DNA of 62,161 nucleotides, taken from NCBI GenBank assembly GCA_963715045.1, contig CAVQRC010000029.1, positions 1-62,161 of the forward strand, written 5' to 3'. A program made the position numbers and the translations under genes. The notes under the pieces were generated by a model. That model had not been told where the DNA came from, did no database searches, and saw only the letters and a list, made by a program, of their open reading frames with translations. The stretch is from CAVQRC01 sp963715045. Its GTDB lineage: Bacteria > Planctomycetota > Planctomycetia > Pirellulales > Lacipirellulaceae. This document shows, one piece after another, positions 27,573-36,733 of this stretch (positions are counted from its first letter, which is position 1; each line of letters opens with the position of its first letter).

Positions 27573-30182
27573 TCAATCCACATACAGAAACTCGTTGGTG
27601 CTCATCAATACCTGGCAGAAATTCGTCATCGCCTGCTGCCGAGGGTTCGAGCCATCCGGCACGTGCTCGGAATGCGTGGACAACAGTTCGACTTGCTGGC
27701 CGACGAATTCCATCGCGGCTTCATGCTCGAGCCGGGTGGGAGGACGCGACAAGGCGCAGTTGCCAGGCCTCCCGGACCTGCTGCTCGAGCGAGCCGACCG
27801 CAGCGACCCGCTCCGCGAGTTTTGCGGCACGCTCGAGGATGAACGCCCCGTTGACCAGCATCAGCGACTGCGTGGCGGCCGAAGTCACCTGGCGACGCTC
27901 GCAGTTGGTCTCCATGACCGGCGCGTCGAACGCCTGGAGCATTCCCAGGGGCTGGCGTCGACGGACCTGGATATACACGCTGCGGCGCGTCTGCTGACCC
28001 TCCACCACGATCTGACCCGCATCGTCCTGAGTGACTGGAATCGACGTCCCATACATCTGCGGTGCGAGATCGCCTGAAACTGCCAGCATCCGATCGCGAA
28101 TCACCTCGGCCTCGAGACGGACCAGCGGCTTTCGCCAATAGAAGTGATTTGTCGGATCCACTTGCTGAGGAGATACGTCGGCGGAGACGAATGGAGGTCC
28201 ACTCGGCTGGACGTACCGCTCACCGGCCACGGCACCGCTCGCCTGCCGCCACACGGTCGAACTCAGGATCAACCGGTGGAGCGACTTCAAACTCCAGTCG
28301 CGGCGGACCAACTCGTCAGCCAGCCAGTCGAGCAACTCGGGATGCGTGGGCCGGGTTCCGAGCTTGCCGAAATCGGACGGCGTGGCGACGAGCCCGCGGC
28401 CGAAATGGTGCAGCCAGATGCGATTGACAACAACACGGGCAACCAGCGGGTGGTGGCCAGAGGTCAGCCATGCCGCGAAACTGGCTCGTCGTCCGGTCGT
28501 CGGCAGGCGATCGTCCTGGAGCGGGATCTGCTGGCGCTGTCCCGGAGGACTGCTGATTGTCAGGGCAGCCGGCGTGATCTCCTGTCTTGGTTGCTCATGA
28601 TCTCCCCGGAAGAAGAGCAGTGTCTGGGGAGCGTGCCCCGGCGGTTCGACGAGCCGCGAATAAACGGCTCGACTCCCTTGCGGCTGCGGATCGCGGCGAT
28701 CCGTTCGTCGAACTTCTTGATCTCGTTCGCGGCCTCCTGATTGTAGAGGTACAGACTGCCCGCCGAGAGCTGCCGCACGAACGGATAGGTCGCCAAGAGT
28801 TGATTCTGCTCCGCCGACCGCTTGTCAGCCGCCGTTCGATACGCGATCCGCAGCGGCTCGCGTATCGACTCGTCTTCGACCCGCAACAGAGCCTTCTCCA
28901 GCTCTGCGGTAATCAGCTCGTCGCGTCTTTGCTGTTTTTCTACCTCCACTTTCTGGGCCTCGTCCTCGATCTCGGCCACCCGCTGGCGATCGGCCGCGGT
29001 ATACAACGAGACCTGCCGTTGCTGCGGCGTCTTCCAATCCTGCCAATCGAGCGCGGGAGCGAACACGGCCCGCAGCGCGAAGTAATCGGTTTGCGGAATT
29101 GGATCGTAGCGGTGGTCGTGGCACTGGGCACACTGCACGCTGAGCCCCAGCAACGACGTGCCGACAATCTTCAGGGTATCGGCGATGACCTGGTTTCGAG
29201 CCGTGGCATCGTTGGCTCCGCTCCCGGTACCGTCGGCGGCCATGCGGAGAAAACCGGTAGCGGTCAGCAGCTCGATCTGCTCGGCCGTCAGTTCACCGTC
29301 AACGGGCCCGGCCAATTCATCGCCGGCGAGCTGTTCGGTTACGAACTCATCGAACGGTCTGTCTTCGTTGAGCGCTCGGATCACCCAGTCGCGGTATCGC
29401 CAGGCCCAGGGTCGAACCGCGTCTTGTTCGTTGTAGCCTTCCGACTCGGCGAAACCGGCGACGTCGAGCCAATGTCGCCCCCACCGCTCACCGTAGTGGG
29501 GCGACGCCAGCAGCGTGTCGAGCAAACGGTCGTACCAGTCGTCGGATGGGTCGTCGAGCCATTCCACGAGTTCGGTCGCGGTCGGCGGCAGGCCGATCAG
29601 ATCAAAATACGCCCGGCGAATGAGCGTTGCCCGATCTGCGTCGGGGGAAAACGTGAGTCCCGTCGGCATCGCAGCCTGGATAAACGCGTCGATCGGCGTA
29701 CGAATCGATTCCCCATCGCCCGTGTGTTGAGTCGCAGGGACCGACGGCCGTCGAACTGGTTGAAAGGACCAGAATGCCCGCTCTTCGGGCGTGATCCCGA
29801 TTCCCGGGTCGAGCTCCGCGGGTTCGGGCCGGGCTGTGGACGCGCCGCCGGCGATCCAGGCCTCGATCGTGGCGATTTCATCGTCGGTGACGTGCCCGCC
29901 ATTGGGAGGCATCTCTCCCTGCTTGATTCGGGCAAGCAGCAGGCTGGCGTCAGGGCTTCCCGGCACGATGGCCGGCCCCTGGTCTCCGCCTTCGGCCATG
30001 AATCGTACGAGACGAAGATCCAGGCCGCCTTGCACGTCCTGCGTTGCACCGTGGCAATCGTAGCAGTGGGCCCGCAGAATCGGGCGAATGTCCTGTTCGA
30101 ACGTGAGCGGTTCGGCCGCGACGGCAGACGCGACACATCCGCAGAGCACCAGCATCCCGGAGCAGATCTGAGGGATGTGCAT
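27573..30182 (-). CDS. DUF1549/DUF1553 protein with cytochrome-c-like domain (two frameshifts)
   Basis: About 870 aa, exported. ATG 30182 has GAGG upstream and a signal peptide (SGMLVLCGCVASAVAAEP). The planctomycete cytochrome C domain follows, with heme motif CYDCH near residue 33. DUF1549 comes next (FDLIGLPPTATELVEWLDD, RHWLDVAGFAESEGYN), then a second motif CAQCHDHRYDPI. Frame 2, from about 28668, has SRLVEPPGHAPQTLLFFRGD and the DUF1553 block RVVVNRIWLHHFGRGLV, SDFGKLGTRPTHPELLDWL. A second shift near 27758 leads to LSRPPTRLEHEAAMEF and the stop. The shifts cancel (one base lost, one gained), which supports a single intact gene with sequencing errors. Role unknown; pairs with DUF1501 just downstream. 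Confidence 0.9.
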
Positions 30183-30378
30183 CGTTTCTTCCTCGGGATC
30201 GCCATGACAAAGGTCGATCAATCGGGCAACGGCAACCCGTCCCCCGAAAAGTGCCTCGTATTGTACTGCAGTTCCCTGCCAGGGGCACACCCCGCGTCCC
30301 CCGGCTGACACGTGTGTGCGAGTCAGCACTTGTGTAAAACGAATGACTCACGATCCGCGTATCCCAGCGAAACACAAC

Positions 30379-31761
30379 ATGGCTAATCGTCTTCAACTTG
30401 TCTTACCGATGTTCCCGCTCTTGCTCACCGCGACTGCATGTGGCTCCGATCCTGGCGAGACGCCGCGATTGGTTGCCGCGTACCTCGACACGAATCGCTG
30501 TCTCGATGCGGGTGCCGACATCAAGACCCGCGAAGCGTCGCTCGCCGCGATGCTCGACCGCATCAAAGCGGCCGGTTTCAATGCCATCGTCTCTTTGAAC
30601 CAAACGGACCTGATCCGCACGTTTCGCGCACGCCAGACCGGCCACGCCGCAGCGGATACGGATGGCGACAAATCAAGTCGCCCGAACACTTCGATCGTGG
30701 TCGCGACCGCCGACTCATCCGCCGCCGCCAGGGACGCCGCCGATTTCGTCGGCGACGGTCATGGCGATCAAGACGAGATCAATGCGGCGATCGAGGCCCT
30801 GCCGCTCGTCGGTGGCACCGTGACGCTGATGGAAGGCACTTATGACATCCGCCAGATTCGCGACCAGCTCGGGGGAGTCCTGATCAAGCGAAGCAACGTC
30901 ACGCTTGCCGGTCAGGGCTCGTCGACGCGGCTGATTCAGGCGCCTAACCAGGACACGAACGTGATCCGGATCATCGGCTCGGGCGTGCATCACGTGACGA
31001 TTCGCGATCTCTACGTCGACGCCAATCGCGATCAGAACGCGTCCGGTCGGGGGGATCCGAACGTCTCTCACGGTCGTTTCGAGTTCTGCGGTATCAAGGG
31101 TTACTACCGGGCGCCAGGCGGACCCACAGGCGACGACCTGCGGGCGATCACGATTCGCAATTGCGAGATTCGCAACGCCCATCGGCTCGGCGTGATGCTG
31201 GAGGGATCGAATCTTCGTGTACTCGATAACACGCTCGGCAACGCGGGCTCGGATGCAGTGGAACTGCTGACCGGACCGGGAGAAATCCGCGGAAACTATG
31301 TCGAAATCACGGGCCAGACACACGTCGCCGTGGGGTCCGATCGCGGTTCATCGATCACGATGTCGAATAACATCGTACGCGTCCGGGACGGCGGCAAGCT
31401 CGACATTGGCTTTCGCAGCTGGTCGAACTCGCAGCGGCATGTTGTGAGCAACAATGTGCTCGTGGTCGATCCTGGCGGCACCTGCGGCCTGGCACTCGAC
31501 ATGCGGGGCCAGATGCAGACGATCACCGGCAACGCCATCGAATCACTCAATGTCGATCACCCCACTCGGATCCGAATTGGCGGTGGCAATACGGTCCTCA
31601 ACGGCAACCTGTTCAAGAATGTTGTCGTCGAAATCGACGATCACTACGAAGGTGAGAAGCCGATCGTGATGCAGGGCAATGTACTCGACAGTACACGCGT
31701 TGATCACATCCGCGGAAACCTGCTTCAGAGCCCGGCTGTGGGAAACGGTTCGGAACGCTGA
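30379..31761 (+). CDS. right-handed beta-helix lipoprotein
   Basis: A 460-aa protein, ATG at 30379, with lipobox LTATAC after the hydrophobic LVLPMFPLLL. An N-terminal module of about 75 aa (YLDTNRCLDAGADIKTREAS) is followed by a pectate-lyase-like parallel beta-helix. Visible rungs are VGGTVTLMEGTYDIRQIRD, NVTLAGQGSSTRLIQA, HHVTIRDLYVDANRD, ITIRNCEIRNAHRLGVML, LRVLDNTLGNAGSDAVELL, and SITMSNNIVRVRDGGK. Such helices bind or cleave polysaccharides; catalytic residues cannot be assigned. It ends directly against the 227-bp repeat array, 1 nt after the stop. Confidence 0.85.
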   Translation: MANRLQLVLPMFPLLLTATACGSDPGETPRLVAAYLDTNRCLDAGADIKTREASLAAMLDRIKAAGFNAIVSLNQTDLIRTFRARQTGHAAADTDGDKSSRPNTSIVVATADSSAAARDAADFVGDGHGDQDEINAAIEALPLVGGTVTLMEGTYDIRQIRDQLGGVLIKRSNVTLAGQGSSTRLIQAPNQDTNVIRIIGSGVHHVTIRDLYVDANRDQNASGRGDPNVSHGRFEFCGIKGYYRAPGGPTGDDLRAITIRNCEIRNAHRLGVMLEGSNLRVLDNTLGNAGSDAVELLTGPGEIRGNYVEITGQTHVAVGSDRGSSITMSNNIVRVRDGGKLDIGFRSWSNSQRHVVSNNVLVVDPGGTCGLALDMRGQMQTITGNAIESLNVDHPTRIRIGGGNTVLNGNLFKNVVVEIDDHYEGEKPIVMQGNVLDSTRVDHIRGNLLQSPAVGNGSER

Positions 31762-32920
31762 CGGGCTTCGCCAAAGCCCGGCTTCTTCCCGGTCATGCCC
31801 GGCCGCGAGCGTCACGCGCGAAGCCGGGCTTTTTTGAACCAGGTACCACGACAGAGTTGATGGCATCTGACGCTGCGTTGGATTTCGCTGTTGGTCGCTG
31901 CTGCGTTGGCTCTGATCGTGGTCTGGCACCGCAAAGAATCCCGGCTTTTGGCTTGGCGATTCGGATCATGCCTGGAAACAGAAAAAGCCGGGCTTCGCCA
32001 AAGCCCGGCTTCTTCCCGGTCATGCCCGGCCGCGAGCGTCACGCGCGAAGCCGGGCTTTTTTGAACCAGGTACCACGACAGAGTTGATGGCATCTGACGC
32101 TGCGCTGGAGTTCGCTGTTGGTCGCTGCTGCGTTGGCTCTGATCGTGGTCTGGCAGCGCAGAGAATCCCGGCTTTTGGCTTGGCGATTCCGATCGTGCCT
32201 GGAAACAGAAAAAGCCGGGCTTCGCCAAAGCCCGGCTTCTTCCCGGTCATGCCCGGCCGCGAGCGTCACGCGCGAAGCCGGGCTTTTTTGAACCAGGTAC
32301 CACGACAGAGTTGATGGCATCTGACGCTGCGCTGGATTTCGCTGTTGGTCGCTGCTGCGTTGGCTCTGATCGTGGTCTGGCACCGCAGAGAATCCCGGCT
32401 TTTGGCTTGGCGATTCCGATCGTGCCTGGAAACAGAAAAAGCCGGGCTTCGCCAAAGCCCGGCTTCTTCCCGGTCATGCCCGGCCGCGAGCGTCACGCGC
32501 GAAGCCGGGCTTTTTTGAACCAGGTACCACGACGGAGTTGATGGCATCTGACGCTGCGCTGGATTTCGCTGTTGGTCGCTGCTGCGTTGGCTCTGATCGT
32601 GGTCTGGCACCGCAAAGAATCCCGGCTTTTGGCTTGGCGATTCCGATCGTGCCTGGAAACAGAAAAAGCCGGGCTTCGCCAAAGCCCGGCTTCTTCCCGG
32701 TCATGCCCGGCCGCGAGCGTCACGCGCGAAGCCGGGCTTTTTTGAACCAGGTACCACGACAGAGTTGATGGCATCTGACGCTGCGCTGGATTTCGCTGTT
32801 GGTCGCTGCTGCGTTGGCTCTGATCGTGGTCTGGCAGCCGCAGAGAATCCCGGCTTTTGGCTTGGCGATTCCGATCGTGCCTGGAAACAGAAAAAGCCGG
32901 GCTTCGCCAAAGCCCGGCTT
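31762..32920. repeat. tandem array of five 227-bp units
   Basis: Units start at 31762, 31989, 32216, 32443 and 32670 with exact 227-bp spacing (the last is 228 because of one extra C), plus a 23-bp partial unit. Units differ at only a few positions. Each holds complementary AAAGCCCGGCTTC and GAAGCCGGGCTTTTTT arms (13-bp stem followed by T residues, like an intrinsic terminator), a short hairpin AAGCCGGGCTTCGCCAAAGC, and a unique-looking middle with GTTGATGGCATCTGACGCTG. A diverged full unit is at 55171-55409. The array lies between convergent genes. Open frames across it are by-products of the repeat. Confidence 0.95.
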
Positions 32921-32924
32921 CGCG

Positions 32925-33809
32925 CTACAACTGCCCGCCGCAGTATTTGCAATAGACCGCGTCATAGTCGTGGCCATCGCGGGTGCAATGCGGACACGAC
33001 TGCGTGGTGAGTCGGGGCTGTGTCCTCGCCGAGATCACTTCGGCGGAGAAGATGCCAGTCGGAACAATGATGATGCAGTAGCCAAGCAGCATAATCAACG
33101 CCGCCACGGTCTGGCCGGCCACCGTCACCGGCGCGATGTCACCGTAGCCCACGGTCGTCATCGTCACGATCGCCCAGTACAGACTGCTGGGGATGCTGTC
33201 GAAGCCGCTGTTCTGATCGCCTTCAATCAGGTACATCACGGTCCCCAGAATCACGACTGCACAAAACACCACCGACACAAAGACGGTGATCTTGGGCCGT
33301 GTCTGTCGCAAGGCATACAGCAGCCCTTTGGCCTCGTCGATGTGGTCACCCATCTTGAAGACGCGAAATACGCGGAGCAGGCGAAAGGTGCGAATCGTGG
33401 CCAGGGCTCGCGGCGTTCCAGCACCAAACAGGCTCAGGTAGCTGGGCAGGATGGCCAGCAGATCGACGACTCCGAAGAAGCTGAATACGTATCGGAACGG
33501 CCGGGCGACACACAGGCAGCGGGCCGCGTACTCGATCGTGAACAGCACCGTGATCACCCACTCGATTCTGTCGAGGATCACCTGAAGCCGCGGGTCGATC
33601 GACTCGACGGTACCGAGCATCACCGTGATCACGCTGATCAGGATCGCGATCAACAGCCCCACATCGAACGCTTTGCCGGCCGGCGTGTCGGCCTCGAAGA
33701 TGATTTCGTGAAGTCGTCGCTGCCACGGGGAAAGACCCGGAGAAAGCCCGGCTGCCGGTTGCGTCAGCGATTTCTGCGGGTTGCCTTTGGAGGGCTCCGA
33801 TCCGGTCAT
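32925..33809 (-). CDS. voltage-gated-type potassium channel with C-terminal zinc ribbon
   Basis: A six-transmembrane ion channel of about 294 aa. The S4 region carries regularly spaced arginines (RTFRLLRVFRVFKMGDH), the pore has the K+ selectivity filter TMTTVGYGD, and S6 follows (VAALIMLLGYCIIIVPTGIF). The short cytoplasmic tail ends in a zinc-ribbon-like CPHC...CKYCGGQL, unusual for this family. ATG at 33809 is preceded by AGGAG 9 nt upstream. A GTG at 33875, overlapping the upstream stop as GTGA, is the alternative start. Its stop lies 5 bp from the 227-bp array. Confidence 0.9.
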   Translation of the reverse strand: MTGSEPSKGNPQKSLTQPAAGLSPGLSPWQRRLHEIIFEADTPAGKAFDVGLLIAILISVITVMLGTVESIDPRLQVILDRIEWVITVLFTIEYAARCLCVARPFRYVFSFFGVVDLLAILPSYLSLFGAGTPRALATIRTFRLLRVFRVFKMGDHIDEAKGLLYALRQTRPKITVFVSVVFCAVVILGTVMYLIEGDQNSGFDSIPSSLYWAIVTMTTVGYGDIAPVTVAGQTVAALIMLLGYCIIIVPTGIFSAEVISARTQPRLTTQSCPHCTRDGHDYDAVYCKYCGGQL

Positions 33810-33871
33810 GTCCTTCCGCTCCTGTTCCTGCAGCTTCGCATCGAGCCTCCCCACACATCGCGCCGGCTGTT

Positions 33872-34459
33872 TCACGGGATTTCAGCGTCAGGAAACGCTT
33901 CTTTCCAGATCCGAGCAAAGTCATCCAGGGCGTCGAACTCGCCCAGCTTCTTTTTCAGGAAGGTCATGTCGAGCGTCGCCAGGTTCTCCCGGATCAGGGT
34001 CGCTGCATCCGCCAGATCGATCATCCGACCGGCCAGTACCTTGTTGACGATCAAGTCCTCGCAGGTCAGGACCCGGACCTCGATACCGAAGTCTTCCGAT
34101 GAGATGAGGACACTGCGGGCGAGTGCTTCTTTCGCTCGTGGAGTCTTCGCGATCAGAAGGTCGAGCGGAATCTCTACGAACGAATCTGGCAGTTCGATGG
34201 CCAGCCGCACGACATCCGTTTCGCCAAGTTGCAGTCGATGGCCTCCATGCAATAGCCGAGCGCCCCGTCTCTGCAACTCATCCAGAAGGCTTTTGAACTG
34301 CTCCTCCGTGACGTCAATCATCAGGTCGACGTCGCGGGTGGCGCGAGGATGCTTCCACGTGGCGAGGGCGAGTCCTCCGACAACGGCAACGGGAATCCGC
34401 AGGCCGTTGACGACTTCCCAGCAGAACCGCAGGGCTTGGAGCACCGTGGAATTGGCCAT
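33872..34459 (-). CDS. nucleotidyltransferase (AbiEii-like)
   Basis: A 195-aa protein with the minimal nucleotidyltransferase signature: VAVVGGLALATWKHPRATRD then VDLMIDV (GG...RxTxDxD; residues 25-48) and a later FVEIPLDLLIAK strand giving the third acidic residue. A C-terminal helical part (CEDLIVNKVLAGRMIDLAD) is like AbiEii/COG-type NTases. Such proteins occur as toxins of type IV toxin-antitoxin modules or as stand-alone enzymes. It starts 1 nt after the stop of a small upstream ORF of 84 aa, arranged like a two-gene TA operon. Confidence 0.8.
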   Translation of the reverse strand: MANSTVLQALRFCWEVVNGLRIPVAVVGGLALATWKHPRATRDVDLMIDVTEEQFKSLLDELQRRGARLLHGGHRLQLGETDVVRLAIELPDSFVEIPLDLLIAKTPRAKEALARSVLISSEDFGIEVRVLTCEDLIVNKVLAGRMIDLADAATLIRENLATLDMTFLKKKLGEFDALDDFARIWKEAFPDAEIP

Positions 34460-34460
34460 C

Positions 34461-34715
34461 TCAACTGCCTTCCTGGTTCAAGCGGGACATCATCCGCTCG
34501 ACGGCTTGTTCATGTGATTTGCGGTGGTTTGCGAACCACTTTCGATACGCCGCTTTCACATCACCCCGAGGGCCTAACTCGCGTGCCAAACCGGCCATCA
34601 GCAGCTGGTCGGTGGTCTCAATCAGATCCAGCCAGACCGCGATGAATTGGTTGGGAGTAAAATCGGCGACTTGAGCCGAGTCAGGTCCACCGGGTGGTCG
34701 GAACGAATCGTCCAT
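34461..34715 (-). CDS. small hypothetical protein, partner of the nucleotidyltransferase
   Basis: An 84-aa, mostly helical, soluble protein (DFTPNQFIAVWLDLIETTDQ, then a basic Lys/Arg/His-rich half AYRKWFANHRKSHEQAVERM). It is separated by one base from the downstream nucleotidyltransferase start, so they are co-translated. It has no recognisable wHTH or CopG-like motif, so it is not a classical AbiEi. It may be an antitoxin or chaperone for the NTase; that is inference from position. Confidence 0.65.
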   Translation of the reverse strand: MDDSFRPPGGPDSAQVADFTPNQFIAVWLDLIETTDQLLMAGLARELGPRGDVKAAYRKWFANHRKSHEQAVERMMSRLNQEGS

Positions 34716-34766
34716 GCTGTCTCAGGGAGAGTGGGTTAGGCCAGCAGGCTACCCGCTGGCAGTGAC

Positions 34767-35903
34767 TCAGTTGACGGTTTCGCATTGCCCGCTCGCGGCC
34801 GAGCGGAGCCCGGCTTCGAGGACTTTCAGACATTCCAGCCCGTCGCGGAAATCGGGTCGAATCGGAGTTCCGCCGGCGACCGCGTGCACAAAATCGACGA
34901 CCGCATGAGTGAACTCGTGCTCGTAGCCAATCGTGTGCCCCGGGGGCCACCAGTTCGCGATGTAGTCGTGACACTCCTCCGTAGCCAGGATCGTGCGGAA
35001 GCCCTTGGCCTCTTCGGGATCGTGATTGCTGAAGTACTCGAGTTCGTTCAGGCGTTCGAGGTTGAAGGTGAGCGCTCCATCACTGCCATAGATTTCGAAC
35101 GTGTTGTAGTTCTTGCGGCCGAGCGCGAAGCGGCTCGCTTCAAACGACCCGAGGGCGCCGTTCGTGAACTGGGCCAGCATGAACGCGGCGTCTTCGACGG
35201 TCACGTCACCACGCTGCGGATTGTCGCCTGTCTCTCCCGGGAGCGGCCGTTGATCGACGAACCGCTGGGTCATGGCGGTGACACGGTCGATCTCTCCGAC
35301 GAGATACCGGGCCAGGTCGACACTGTGGGAGTTGAGGTCGAAGTGGGGTCCGGCCCCGGCGTGTTCGACCTGCAATTGCCAGGAAAGCGGGAACTCGGGG
35401 TCGATGATCCAGTCCTGGAGATAGGCCCCCCGCCAGTGATAGATGCGACCGATTCGGCCATCGTCAATGAGCTTCTTGGCGAGGCGGACCGCCGGGCAGC
35501 GACGGTAATTGTGGTTGAGGTAATGGACCACGCCGGCCGACTCGGCGGCCGCGAGCATCTCGGCGGCCTCGGCGGTCGACAGCGCGAACGGCTTTTCGCA
35601 AAAGATGTGCTTGCCTGCTGCGGCCGCCGCCACGGCCATCTCCTTGTGCAGGGCGTTGGGCGTCGAAATATCGATCACGTCGACGTCATCGCGTTCGAGC
35701 ACTCGTCGCCAGTCAGTTTCGGCGGACTCCCAGCCCCATCGTTTCGCGAACTGCTGGACGTCATCCGCCGACCGGCCGCACACGACCCGCAGCTTCGGCT
35801 CGAGTTCGAGATCAAAGTAATTCGCCGCATTGCGCCACGCCTGCGAATGGGCCTTGCCCATGAAGTTGTAGCCGATCAACCCGATTCCAAGTGCCTTGTT
35901 CAT
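34767..35903 (-). CDS. Gfo/Idh/MocA family oxidoreductase
   Basis: A 378-aa NAD(P)-dependent sugar/polyol dehydrogenase. Rossmann loop GLIGYNFMGKAHSQAW (residues 8-23), CEKPFALS with the conserved Lys near residue 95, and the catalytic region HFDLNSHSVDLARYLVG near 190. It shares NHNYRRCPAV and RGAYLQDW with the protein at 52745-53935, so the two are paralogues. The frame is intact. The substrate cannot be read from sequence; in planctomycetes such enzymes act on inositol-like or sugar-derived compounds. Confidence 0.9.
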   Translation of the reverse strand: MNKALGIGLIGYNFMGKAHSQAWRNAANYFDLELEPKLRVVCGRSADDVQQFAKRWGWESAETDWRRVLERDDVDVIDISTPNALHKEMAVAAAAAGKHIFCEKPFALSTAEAAEMLAAAESAGVVHYLNHNYRRCPAVRLAKKLIDDGRIGRIYHWRGAYLQDWIIDPEFPLSWQLQVEHAGAGPHFDLNSHSVDLARYLVGEIDRVTAMTQRFVDQRPLPGETGDNPQRGDVTVEDAAFMLAQFTNGALGSFEASRFALGRKNYNTFEIYGSDGALTFNLERLNELEYFSNHDPEEAKGFRTILATEECHDYIANWWPPGHTIGYEHEFTHAVVDFVHAVAGGTPIRPDFRDGLECLKVLEAGLRSAASGQCETVN

Positions 35904-36000
35904 CGTCGCTGGTTTACTCCCGGGAAGAATTCTCGAATTCGAAGGGGGTTGGCTGCCAGGGCCGTCGCAACTTTCAACGATCGGAATGCGATCGTCTCAG

Positions 36001-36582
36001 TCATCCGGTATCCGGCCGCCCTTTCTGCCGGCTAAGTTCATCTGCGAATCGCTCGCGAAAGTCGCTCATGCGTGCTCGATTCGCGCCCAGATCAGAATAT
36101 CCGACTCGGGACGCGGAACGAAAATGAATCACGTTGTTCGGCGAGTCCACCAGGAACTCCACATCATCGACGAAGCGAAAGAGGGCGCTGGTGGCTTCGG
36201 CGTGCAGGTAACCGCCGCGCTCGCTGACCACCGTGATGCGGGGCATCCTGCTCAACACGGCTTTGATCATCTCAATGGCAGCTTCTTCTGTACCAGTGAA
36301 CGCGATCGGCTGCATGCCGTGCGTTCCGTCCTGGCACTGACTCGACACACAGTTGGGCGTTGAAGGGCAAGCCGCCAGGCGACCCTGCTGGACGCCAAGG
36401 TTCCCCGGCTGCGCTACCAATCCGCTGTAGATCGCCAGCAGTCCCACCGCCAGCAGAACCAGGAGCATTGCTGCGAGCAAGAACGCCTTGATCCCCCGCT
36501 TCCTGCCACGCTTCACGGCGTTGATTTCGGATTCCGGATGAGCACCATTGGAGTTGCGTTTCATGCCGCTATTCTTATGCAT
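36001..36582 (-). CDS. DUF1499 domain protein with N-terminal membrane anchor
   Basis: A 193-aa protein from ATG 36582 (an ATG at 36564 is equally possible). A basic stretch and one transmembrane helix (AFLLAAMLLVLLAVGLLAIY) precede the DUF1499 domain: CPSTPNCVSSQC, ISERGG-like VVSERGGYLHAEATSALFRF, VDDVEFLVD and the signature HFRSASRVGYSDLGANRARM. Function of DUF1499 is unknown. The C-terminus is complete. It lies downstream of a truncated kinase in the same direction. Confidence 0.85.
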   Translation of the reverse strand: MHKNSGMKRNSNGAHPESEINAVKRGRKRGIKAFLLAAMLLVLLAVGLLAIYSGLVAQPGNLGVQQGRLAACPSTPNCVSSQCQDGTHGMQPIAFTGTEEAAIEMIKAVLSRMPRITVVSERGGYLHAEATSALFRFVDDVEFLVDSPNNVIHFRSASRVGYSDLGANRARMSDFRERFADELSRQKGRPDTG

Positions 36583-36733
36583 TCTCATCCATTCGACCAC
36601 ACTCTCTGCCGTTGCGTAACGCTGACCTGTTGCTGTTCCCTCGAGGGGAAAAACAGTGTGACCCGTTTGAAGTCGGGTCGGGTTAGCCCCGATCGCCCGC
36701 ATCAACCGATTGCATCGTGACGCAATCTACGGT

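Noticed and set aside
28587..30308. Plus-strand open frame of 573 codons
   Set aside because: It is antisense to the DUF1549/DUF1553 gene, whose motifs are unmistakable; long antisense frames are normal in GC-rich DNA.
31762..32920. CRISPR array
   Set aside because: The repeated part is the whole 227-bp unit, with no variable spacers and no cas genes.
31812..32977. Series of identical open frames of 76-138 codons on both strands
   Set aside because: They arise from the 227-bp repeat; 227 is not a multiple of three, and the frames shift from unit to unit with no start context.
32799..34517. Plus-strand open frame of 572 codons across repeat array, channel and NTase
   Set aside because: It begins in the repeat and is antisense to two well-supported genes; composition is not protein-like.
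34785..36035. Plus-strand open frame of 416 codons
   Set aside because: Antisense to the Gfo/Idh gene at 34767-35903.
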